Below, piece after piece: positions 12,278-21,200 of a DNA stretch of 23,167 bases. The position numbers and the translations under genes are program-made. The first letter of the stretch is position 1; each line of letters opens with the position of its first letter. Source of the DNA: a virus. The notes under the pieces are model-generated. The model saw only the letters and a list, made by a program, of their open reading frames with translations. It had not been told where the DNA came from and did no database searches. Where the stretch lies: the IMG/VR virus record IMGVR_UViG_3300048044_000070, positions 1 to 23,167 of that record. One strand, 5' to 3'.

Positions 12278-13861
12278 ATGAGCATTTATGGATCAATCAA
12301 ACAAGCAAATACATCAAGCGATTATGATCAATCAAGATTAGCAATCTCTATTGGTCGTGTTGTTGATACAAACGATCCTATGCAAATGGGACGTGTTCGT
12401 GTTTGGATTGCTGGACTAGATGCTGATACTGCGAAGGTTGGAGATATTCCATTTGCAATTTATTGTTCGCCATTTGCAGGACATCAACAAGTTCAGTCAA
12501 GAGGTCCTACAGATGGTGTTTATACACCAGGACCTGTTGCGTTTGGTATGTTTAATATTCCAAAGGTAGGTACTGATGTTGTTGTTGCTTATTTAAATGG
12601 TGATCCAAATTATAGAATTTGGTTTGGTGCATTATTTGGTGCAATGCTTGCAGGAACAATGCCACATGGTCGATATACCTTTAATAATCCAAGCGCACCA
12701 GAAGGAGTACTAGATGGTCCATTATCTGCAAATGAACAACCTATTCAACCATTATATGAAAACTATACAACGGCATATACAAGAACTACAGCAGTAGCAT
12801 CTAATGATGGTGGTGTTGGCTTAAATCCAAGAAAGAATTTTGAGTGGCGAGTTCGTGGTGCTGATTATCAAGTTGCAGGTTTAGGCAATATTCAAAAGAA
12901 TCTTCCAACACAGAAGGTTGCAAACTTACCCGATGATCGTAACTATGTGTATACAGAAGAAGATGGAAATGAATTTGCTAATGGTGATTATACACAAGGA
13001 TATGCATTAAGCCAAATTGAACCAAATGCAACGTATGAAGAATCATTAATTGATGGTGGACAAAATCTTGATCCACAAACATACTCATGGACAACTCCAG
13101 GGTTTAGCTCTATTGCTCTTGATGATCGCCAACAGAACTGTCGTATTCGTTTAAGAACAGGATCAGGACATCAAATTCTTCTTGATGATACAAATGAAAG
13201 AATTTATATCTCGACTGTTCAAGGAAATAACTGGGTTGAAATGGATCAAGATGGAAGTATTGATATCTATGCTGCTCGTAGAGTTTCTATTCACTCAGAA
13301 ATGGATGTTAATGTCACTGCTGGTGGAACATTCCGCGTGTACGCAACAGATGGAATTCACATGACAAGTGGTGGAGAAATTCGCATGACAGCAAATGCAG
13401 ATTTCAGTTTGAATACAACAAGTGGTGATGTTCAGATTGCATCAACTGGTAATGTAAACATTCAGCCAAAAGGTGATGTAAATATCAACTCTGGTGGTAA
13501 TCTAAACTTACAATCAACACAAAACACCAATATTCTTTCAACTGGTATTGGAGCTTGGACAGCTTCCACCACGTTGAACTTAAGTGCATCGGCAGCTGTT
13601 GTTATCGGTGCTGCAACTGTTGATATCAATGGTGGAACTCCAACAGTTGCAACTTCTGCAGGAACGGCAACTTCAAACGAAGCATATTATACTAATAGGG
13701 TTCCGGAACATGAACCTTTTGGACGAATTATGATGGATAAAAATGCAACAGATAATGATTTAAATAATTCATTCCAATTAGAATTGGATTATGATAGTCC
13801 ACTAGTTGGCAGGTATGAATTAGGAGAAGTAATCCCACGCAACAACAGATGGCATAGATAA
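12278..13861 (+). CDS. gp5/VgrG-like central baseplate spike without lysozyme domain
   Basis: A 527-residue needle protein. Residues about 20-115 form an OB-fold typical of gp5/gpV/VgrG (SIGRVVDTNDPMQMGRVRVW, later VGTDVVVAYLNGDPNYRIWFG). A linker region (about 130-285) follows, then a repetitive beta-helix from about 287 to 455 with short strands separated by Gly/Asn/Asp turns (RIRLRTGSGHQILLDDTN, then DGSIDIYA, GDVQIAS, GNVNIQP, GDVNINS). The C-terminus has the VPEHEPFGRIMMD motif common to spike proteins. T4 gp5 carries a lysozyme domain between OB-fold and helix; none is seen here. AAGGA lies six bases before the ATG, nine bases after the hub stop codon. Confidence 0.9.
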   Translation: MSIYGSIKQANTSSDYDQSRLAISIGRVVDTNDPMQMGRVRVWIAGLDADTAKVGDIPFAIYCSPFAGHQQVQSRGPTDGVYTPGPVAFGMFNIPKVGTDVVVAYLNGDPNYRIWFGALFGAMLAGTMPHGRYTFNNPSAPEGVLDGPLSANEQPIQPLYENYTTAYTRTTAVASNDGGVGLNPRKNFEWRVRGADYQVAGLGNIQKNLPTQKVANLPDDRNYVYTEEDGNEFANGDYTQGYALSQIEPNATYEESLIDGGQNLDPQTYSWTTPGFSSIALDDRQQNCRIRLRTGSGHQILLDDTNERIYISTVQGNNWVEMDQDGSIDIYAARRVSIHSEMDVNVTAGGTFRVYATDGIHMTSGGEIRMTANADFSLNTTSGDVQIASTGNVNIQPKGDVNINSGGNLNLQSTQNTNILSTGIGAWTASTTLNLSASAAVVIGAATVDINGGTPTVATSAGTATSNEAYYTNRVPEHEPFGRIMMDKNATDNDLNNSFQLELDYDSPLVGRYELGEVIPRNNRWHR

Positions 13862-13869
13862 AAAATAAG

Positions 13870-13889
13870 AGGTTACCTTTCAATAAATA
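13870..13889 (+). promoter_or_regulatory. Late promoter box with upstream palindrome, before the homing endonuclease
   Basis: AATAAATA (13882-13889) matches the late promoter core at seven of eight positions. Four bases before ATAAATA stands the palindrome AGGTTACCT (13870-13878), which recurs with identical spacing at 18212-18231. A start about six bases after the box would fall on the endonuclease ATG at 13895. Confidence 0.55.
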
Positions 13890-13894
13890 CAACA

Positions 13895-14563
13895 ATGAAT
13901 TACTTAAAACACTATAACACATTGGTAGATAGAGCAAAAGGCAGAGTATTAGAAGGATACTCTGAAAGGCATCATATTATTCCAAAATGCATTGGTGGAA
14001 ATAATAAAAAAGATAATTTAGTTAGATTAACACCAGAAGAACACTATGTAGCTCACCAACTATTAGTAAAGATTTATCCTGGAAATCACAAATTATTATT
14101 TGCTGCGTTTGCTATTTCAAGTATGAACAATCGAGGGTTTAGAGAATACGCGTGGTTAAAAAGAAAACGAGCTGCTTACCTATCTAGTAGACCTGGAACG
14201 ATGACTGGAAAAAAGCACACGGACGAAGCCAAACAAAAAATGAAACAAAATCACTGGTCACAAACTGGTAGTTTTGATGCCTCAAAACCAAAAGGAAAAG
14301 ATAGTCCAAACTATGGAAAGCAACATAGTCAAGAAACATTACAAAAATTGAAAATACCAAAAACTCTTGAGTGGCGAACAAAAATGTCTGGTGAGGGTAA
14401 CCCAAACTACGGTAAACATTTTTCTGATGAATCGAAGCAAAAAATGAGAGAAAGAGCCATTAATAGACCTAAGCCAACATGTCCTTATTGTGGTACTATA
14501 GCAATGGGCAAGATGATACGATATCATTATGAAAATTGTAAATCTTTAGTGAGGGCTGCATAA
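13895..14563 (+). CDS. Free-standing HNH homing endonuclease with NUMOD3 repeats
   Basis: A 222-residue selfish endonuclease. The HNH domain is N-terminal: ERHHIIPKCIGG with H26/H27, DNLVRLTPEEH with N41 and H50, and AHQLL with H54. Three DNA-binding NUMOD3 modules follow (about 103-117, 137-153 and 168-187; SPNYGK and NPNYGK cores). A C-terminal zinc finger has C196, C199, H211 and C215. It sits between the spike and gp25-like genes, which are not split. Its stop codon shares a base with the gp25-like ATG, and its last codons (GAGGG) provide that gene's ribosome site. No clear ribosome site precedes its own ATG; a late promoter box ends five bases before it. Target site unknown, most likely the homologous junction in related phages. 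Confidence 0.93.
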   Translation: MNYLKHYNTLVDRAKGRVLEGYSERHHIIPKCIGGNNKKDNLVRLTPEEHYVAHQLLVKIYPGNHKLLFAAFAISSMNNRGFREYAWLKRKRAAYLSSRPGTMTGKKHTDEAKQKMKQNHWSQTGSFDASKPKGKDSPNYGKQHSQETLQKLKIPKTLEWRTKMSGEGNPNYGKHFSDESKQKMRERAINRPKPTCPYCGTIAMGKMIRYHYENCKSLVRAA

Positions 14564-14931
14564 TGACAACCTATGTTGGATTTTCGTCATACGAATTTCA
14601 AAAGAATAAAACTTTTGTTTTAACAGACATCGCATTAATTGAACTTGATCTGTTGAATCAAATTTTTACTCGTAGAGGTTCGCGTGTAATGATGCCAACG
14701 TTTGGAACACGAATACCTGAAATAGTATTCGAACCACTTGACGAGATGACAGTATCAGATATTGAGAATGAATTGCTTTCTGTGTTTCAGTTTGACCCAC
14801 GTGTTAATCTTTTGAATTTAGCAATAACACCAAACTATAGCACAAACAGCGTCACAGCAGTAGCTATTTTAAATTATGTCGAATTAAATTTGACACAACC
14901 ATTCCAGCTAAATATTCAATTTGAGGCATAA
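14563..14931 (+). CDS. 25: gp25-like baseplate wedge subunit
   Basis: A 122-residue protein of the gp25/gpW lysozyme-like wedge family (structural, not enzymatic). Key pattern: IFTRRGSRVMMPTFGTRI at 34-51, followed by PEIVFEPLDEMTVSDIE, then a strand VNLLNLAITPNY and a closing NLTQPFQLNIQFEA. In T4 and in contractile injection systems gp25 helps nucleate the sheath and joins gp6 and gp53 in the wedge core. The ATG overlaps the homing endonuclease stop codon, and GAGGG lies eight bases upstream. The gp6-like gene follows after five bases, the same 25-6 order as T4. Confidence 0.93.
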   Translation: MTTYVGFSSYEFQKNKTFVLTDIALIELDLLNQIFTRRGSRVMMPTFGTRIPEIVFEPLDEMTVSDIENELLSVFQFDPRVNLLNLAITPNYSTNSVTAVAILNYVELNLTQPFQLNIQFEA

Positions 14932-14936
14932 AGATA

Positions 14937-17900
14937 ATGGCACAACTAATAGACGCAGCAGAATCATTCCAAGCAGTTTATCAAGCATACGCTACGATAA
15001 ACTTTTCTGCATTTGATTACAATACTGTAAAGCAAAGTCTACTTGCCTATGTTCAACTTTACTTTCCTGAAGATTTTAACGACTATATTGAATCAAGTGA
15101 ATTTATTGCTATTCTTGAATTGTTTTGTTATATTTCTGAATTGTACGCTTATCGTAGTGACTTAAATGCTCACGAAAATTTGATGCCTGTAGCTGAGAGA
15201 CAAGAATCAGTATTACGTCTTGCTAGTTTTATCTCATATACACCAACACGTAACTTACCAGCTCGTGGTTTAGTAAAACTTCAATCAGTTACAACAACCG
15301 AAAGTGTATATGATAGTCTTGGTAACAATCTCGCTAATGTCACAATCAACTGGAATGATAGTTCAAATGCAAACTGGAAGGAACAATTTATTCTTGTAAT
15401 GAATCTTGTTCTAACACAAACGTTTGGAACAGTATTACCAAGCCAGCGTGTTCAAGTTGGTGATGTTCTTTTAGAGCTTTATACACTTAACAATAGTCCT
15501 CTTTCTTCAACATCAGGTGCACCAGTATTCAGCTATAATGCAACGGCAAATGGAACAAACTATCCAATGGAACTTGTCCCAGTTCTTTTGAATTCAAATG
15601 GTCCGTACGAAAAACGTCCTGAAAATAACGCTCTGTTCAATTTGATGTATGCAAACGATGGTTTAGGTGATGCATCAACAACAACTGGTTTCTTGATGTA
15701 TACAAAGCAAGGAACATTATTAAGTACAACTACTACATTTGATGGTGTGACTCCAAACCAAACATTTGATATTAGTGTTAATAATATTAACGATACAGAC
15801 GTCTGGGTTAATAACGTCAATCCAACAACATTAGATATCATTACAATTAATCCAAATCCAACAACAATACTATCACCAAATACTTCTGTATATGGTTATT
15901 GGTATCCAGTTGATACGTCTGGTTCACAGAATATTATTTTCAATTACTCAAGTAGTAACTATAATGAATATCAAGTTCAAAGCAATGCCAATGATGATGT
16001 CACATTGATCTTTGGTGATGGACAAATGGCAAATATTCCTTTAGGAACATTTGAAATTTGGTATCGTGTTTCTGCTAATGATGGAGCAATTATTCCCGCA
16101 ACAGCAGTTTCAGGAGTATCTAATTCTTTTAGTTATGTTGATAGTACAAATACGACACAGACATTTACATTTGCTGTATTCTTGACAAGTTCGCTATTGA
16201 ATGCATCAACATCTGAAAGTATTGAACATGTTCGTACAACTGCACCTTTAGTTTATGAAACACAGAATCGTATGGTTAATGCACAAGACTATAATACATT
16301 CATGTTACAGGATCCATCAATTCTCAAGATGGTTGCATTTAACAGAACGTTTGCTGGTGATTCAAAATATATCGCATGGCATGATCCATCAGGAACGTAT
16401 GAAAATGTAAAGATGTTTGGTGATGATCTTGCTCTTTATTTTCAAAGTGTAACACCAGAGAATGGTATTCTTGAAGTTGTCAATACAGATGTAACACCAG
16501 ATGTGTTGTTGCTTAATTATATTCAACCATTACTTTCCTCCTCATCATTCTTTACAACACTTGCACCAATCTATAATTCACTTGGTGGAGATCCTGCAAC
16601 ATTAAGAACAGAATTCACTGCAGCTGAACAAACAGCAATTTTGGCTGTATTAGGAAGTCCTGCCCAAACAATTTATTTTTATTACTCTGTGATAAATGAT
16701 GCGTGGACAACAAGTACAGGTGCTTCACCTAATACTCCAGCTAATGCTGTGTATATGATGGTTGTTAATAAAGTATATTCAGGATCTATCCAAACTGGAT
16801 GGACAATTCAATATGCATCAACACAAATGATTGCACAAAGCGCATCCTCACACTTCTGGAATACAAACAATGGTGAATCAGTAATCAACTACAATACATT
16901 GAATGCTGATCAGGACGAAATCATATTACTTCAAGCAAATGTTGATAATACTGGTGCTGGAATATTCCCACAGAATTATATCTACAATGTATTGAGTTTA
17001 GTTACAGATCCGCTTACACCAGGTCTTCCAAATCTAACAATGTTGAATGTATTACCAACAGACACAAATGGTGATGGTATTCCTGAGAATATGGCACAGG
17101 TTGGTATTTTGAATTACACTGAAACATTTACCATTACAGCCTCAACTCCAGTTAATGCGGGAAGGTATTTGATTACTCTTCCACGTTCATATATTCTTGG
17201 ATATAGTAGCCAGGATTTGGTTGTAACAATTACCGATGGTACAGATGGTAATACATACACACTAACAAACGATGCTACGCAACCATATTATTATAATGAA
17301 ACTGTTCAGCCACCAAATGTAAATGCCATAGTAAGTTACCAGATTCAAGTTGGTGGCAACATTCCTGCAGATAGCGATCATATTATTGGTATTGGTGATA
17401 CTGTAACTGTTACAATGATCGATTATGTATATTTTTCACGTCCATCTGTAAGTGATGATTATACACCAGTTCTAACAACTGATACTATAAAGGCGTTGTG
17501 GGCAGCAAATGCATCTACAGCTCCACAACTTCAAACTTATATTCGTTATCTGGGTCGTTATCCATTCAACTTTGCATGGTTCCATTGGCCAACAACATAC
17601 TACTTAGTTGATCCTGCCTCTTCAAATATCATCGACATGTATATTATCACAACTGGATACTATCAAGCATTGACAGAGTGGTTGGATGGACAAACAGATG
17701 TTGAACCAACACCACCATCATCATTGGATCTTCGAACATCCTATGCAACACTATTGCAATCAGCAATGATCTCTGATACTTGTGTTCTTTATTCTGGTGG
17801 ATTCACACTTTTGTTTGGTCCAGATGCTGATCCAACTTTACAAGCAACGTTTGCAGTTGTTCGTCCAACAACAAACGTTACATTAACAGATAACCAGGTT

Positions 17901-18185
17901 CAAAATCAAATCGTGGCAATTATCCAAGATTTCTTTGACCCTCAGTATTGGAACTTTGGTGAAATTTTTGAATTCCAAGAACTTGCAACAACTATCATAA
18001 CACAGCTTACAACAGCAGAAGTTACATCGGTTGTTATTGTTCCATCATATGCTGCAAACCAGTTTGGTGACTTGTTTGAAATAACTCCACCACCTTATCA
18101 ACTTTTCTTACCACAGGTTTCAACTGCAAACATTAATATTGTTACAGCATTGACACCACAAGTACTAAGACAAGCAGGATACTAA
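14937..18185 (+). CDS. 6: gp6-like baseplate wedge protein, enlarged
   Basis: A 1082-residue wedge protein. The N-terminal 110 residues carry the gp6/gpJ hallmark: DFNDYIESSEFIAILELFCYI, then SELYAYRSDLNAHENLMPVAERQ and ESVLRLASFISYTPTRNLPARGLVKL. The C-terminal region has the matching YWNFGEIFEFQELATTI, then TSVVIVPSYAANQFGDLFEI and a PPYQLFLPQVSTANINI end. In T4, gp6 dimers form the iris-like ring around the hub that opens on infection. T4 gp6 is about 660 residues; here the middle (roughly 110-950) is about 400 residues longer and rich in Thr, Asn, Ser and Tyr. GAGG lies about ten bases before the ATG. Confidence 0.93.
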   Translation: MAQLIDAAESFQAVYQAYATINFSAFDYNTVKQSLLAYVQLYFPEDFNDYIESSEFIAILELFCYISELYAYRSDLNAHENLMPVAERQESVLRLASFISYTPTRNLPARGLVKLQSVTTTESVYDSLGNNLANVTINWNDSSNANWKEQFILVMNLVLTQTFGTVLPSQRVQVGDVLLELYTLNNSPLSSTSGAPVFSYNATANGTNYPMELVPVLLNSNGPYEKRPENNALFNLMYANDGLGDASTTTGFLMYTKQGTLLSTTTTFDGVTPNQTFDISVNNINDTDVWVNNVNPTTLDIITINPNPTTILSPNTSVYGYWYPVDTSGSQNIIFNYSSSNYNEYQVQSNANDDVTLIFGDGQMANIPLGTFEIWYRVSANDGAIIPATAVSGVSNSFSYVDSTNTTQTFTFAVFLTSSLLNASTSESIEHVRTTAPLVYETQNRMVNAQDYNTFMLQDPSILKMVAFNRTFAGDSKYIAWHDPSGTYENVKMFGDDLALYFQSVTPENGILEVVNTDVTPDVLLLNYIQPLLSSSSFFTTLAPIYNSLGGDPATLRTEFTAAEQTAILAVLGSPAQTIYFYYSVINDAWTTSTGASPNTPANAVYMMVVNKVYSGSIQTGWTIQYASTQMIAQSASSHFWNTNNGESVINYNTLNADQDEIILLQANVDNTGAGIFPQNYIYNVLSLVTDPLTPGLPNLTMLNVLPTDTNGDGIPENMAQVGILNYTETFTITASTPVNAGRYLITLPRSYILGYSSQDLVVTITDGTDGNTYTLTNDATQPYYYNETVQPPNVNAIVSYQIQVGGNIPADSDHIIGIGDTVTVTMIDYVYFSRPSVSDDYTPVLTTDTIKALWAANASTAPQLQTYIRYLGRYPFNFAWFHWPTTYYLVDPASSNIIDMYIITTGYYQALTEWLDGQTDVEPTPPSSLDLRTSYATLLQSAMISDTCVLYSGGFTLLFGPDADPTLQATFAVVRPTTNVTLTDNQVQNQIVAIIQDFFDPQYWNFGEIFEFQELATTIITQLTTAEVTSVVIVPSYAANQFGDLFEITPPPYQLFLPQVSTANINIVTALTPQVLRQAGY

Positions 18186-18211
18186 CCCCTTTAATCCCGT
18201 GAAAATTTAAC

Positions 18212-18231
18212 AGGTAACCTCGACATAAATA
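18212..18231 (+). promoter_or_regulatory. Late promoter box with upstream palindrome, before the large structural gene
   Basis: CATAAATA (18224-18231) is the same box as at 8268-8275. The palindrome AGGTAACCT (18212-18220) lies four bases before ATAAATA, exactly as at 13870-13889. The predicted start near 18237 leaves a leader of about 24 bases containing GGAG (18247-18250). Confidence 0.65.
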
Positions 18232-18260
18232 ATCTCTGGAACTTGCGGAGATAAAATATT

Positions 18261-21200
18261 GTGTCGACTATTATAACACCACCTATACCAACTGACCCAA
18301 ACTCAGATTACGATACTGCAAGTACTGATTTGTTTCAGATGTTACCTCAACCTTACCAATCTGATACAAACAGAGCGGTGATGAGTAATCTGTACAACCG
18401 TTTTCTTTCGAAGACGGAAACTGTACATACTGTTGGTAATTTAGGTCTAAACAATCCACTTTCCCTAATACCAACTTCAATCAAAGAAGAAACTGTTCAC
18501 CGCCAAGCATATCAATTACAACCTGTAATGTATGATAAGATTGGTTCAGTTGAACATATGTCTTCCTGGTATGATATTCTTAACAATCTTGCAGCACAAG
18601 GTGTTGATATCAGCAACCAAGCGGCTTGGGGAAATGCACTAGAGTTTAACTGGGTTCCACCAATCGATATCAATAAACTTGTTAACTATCAAGATTACTA
18701 CTGGGTTAATCCATCAAGTCCTAACTCACAGCCTCAATATATTACTGTAAAGAGTCAATGTGCTTATGCAAACTCATTGGTTTCATTTTACGAATCGTTG
18801 ATTGCACAATATGGTGCAACCTTTAATATTATTGAAGTAACTCCTTCAACAAATTCGCTTGTAATTATTGGTAACTTCACCTCGCTGTTTGTACCAGGAT
18901 TTGTATTGTATGTTGAGAATTCAACAAACCCACAAATCAACGATAGCTTCTTAACTGTTACATCTTCATCATATGATGCAACATTTAACGAAACAACTAT
19001 TGTAATCACCTCACCACCAACAATCACAAATTCAACTGCAGATGGTGATATTACTCTTAACGAACAACTTCAGATATACCAAAATTTTGCTCTATGCCAA
19101 TGTGCAGAGCAGAATGGTGGTTGGGATATTCTTCCTTGGGATGATAATAATTTTGGTGGTGTAAATAATAACGAATTTGTTCCACCTCCACCATTATGGA
19201 ATGTAGCTTTCATTGCAAGTATCTCTTATCCTACATTAGCAGCTTGGAATGTTGCTAACTCTTCACCACAAATATACGATGTTTGGTGGAATACAACTTC
19301 AGATATATTGTACATATTGGAAGATCCTTCTGCTGCAGTACTCCTGACTTCATGGAAACCAGTATATCAAAATTTTAGCTTAATAGTTGCACAAACAACA
19401 GGTGAAGGTCTTTGGGACTATTCAGCAGGTTGTGCCACTGAGGCAACAATTGCAGGACTTGATCAATGGATCAACCAAAACTACTGGGTGCATAAGAATG
19501 ATGTTACAAACTTTTCAATTGCACAGGCAGCACAATATCCTATCATTGAGTACGAACCAAACCTTGAATTAAATGAATGGATTTCAACTACCTATACCTG
19601 GCAGTATCGTTCAAGTTCATTAGTACAGTGGGCTAATACTACAGCACAACCAAATAGACTTGAACTTGAATCAGCAACTATTGTAGCAAGTACTTCAAAC
19701 ACAATCACTTTGGATGAACGCTTTGGTGATATGACAAGTATTTTTGTTCCTGGATATACGTTCCTGGTTGATACATTACCACCAACCCCATTAACAGTAG
19801 TAAGTTCATATTTTGTTCAGCAATCAGAACAGAGTGCATTTCAAACTATAATTACTGTCACAGGTACTGTTCCAGCAGTTGTATATGGTACTTCATATGT
19901 GTATCCAGAATTAACATCTCAAGGTGATGCCTTTACAACATATGGTAATCAGTGGTTGTTTATTGGTGCTAATACAACAACAGCAATAAATCATCAGTAC
20001 GAAAATCAAATGATGATTCCTACAATAACTGGTCCAATATATCCTAGTTATTCAACAATACTTGCACCATATGCTGAGCAGTTTACAATTAACGCTGCTG
20101 GTGTAACAACATTAAATCTTGATTTTTATATTCCATCAAACTCAACACGTTCATTAGCAGAACGTTCATTGGTTGGATTTAATGATATTAGAGTTTATGT
20201 AAATGGTATTCGCCAATACGGAACATATGATGAACTTGGTACGACATTTGTAACAGGTATCCAGTTCTTAACATCATTGAATCAGGGCGATGTTGTATTG
20301 TTCCAGGTTGGTGAAGCTTCCTATTTTGATTTTGGTAATTATGCTGTTCCTGTTCGTATGATTGCAGATGATGCAACATGGATTACAGATGGCAGTCCGC
20401 AACCACTTGTAAGTTTGGTTCAATTGCGTCTTAATGAACAAGTAAAGACAGCAGTCAATCAATATCCATTGTTTGATATCTACAATATCAACTCAACATC
20501 AGCACTTATTGCAAATCAAATTTTTGGTTATGATGATGGTCCAACAGGAACGTTATATCCAGCATTAGGACAGAGAGTTATTTCTTCGCCAACTGATGGA
20601 AGTTATGAATTTGAAAACTATCTTGTTCAAAGCAATGATGGTGTAATGTATGCATATCGCAATTACGATCTATATAATGGTGTGCCATATTGGTATGATA
20701 TAATTACAAAGCAATTGTTTGTATGGACAGGTGAAACCTGGTCAACAAAATATGTAACATCAACATTAACCAGCCAACAAGTTGGATATTGGATAGCACC
20801 ACTTGTATTACCAGCACTACCAGTAACCACAATTGCTGGCTTATTAGTTTACAACACAACAAACAATACGCTTCAGTGGTGGAATGGTACAACATGGACA
20901 AGTGTCGCGGTCAATACCACAACATCTGATGAAACATTAGAAACAAATTGGCGTCATGGTTTACACAACGAAGAGTTTGTTCCAGCAATTGTTGATTGGG
21001 AACAGAGAACATATTCAGAATACCAAGCTGCGGAAGCTTCATATATTGCAACAACTGCTGCAAATCTAATTACAGCAAATCCATCTTTAACACAAGCAGA
21101 AGCAACAACACAAGCAACTACACAGTGGGTAGCGATTGAAACAGCACAAATTAATCCTGATTGGTATACAGATAAAACAACTCCACTTCCAGTAACGGAA

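Noticed and set aside
18186-18260. Rho-independent terminator after the gp6-like gene
   Set aside because: No stem followed by a T-run is visible; the only palindrome belongs to the late promoter region.
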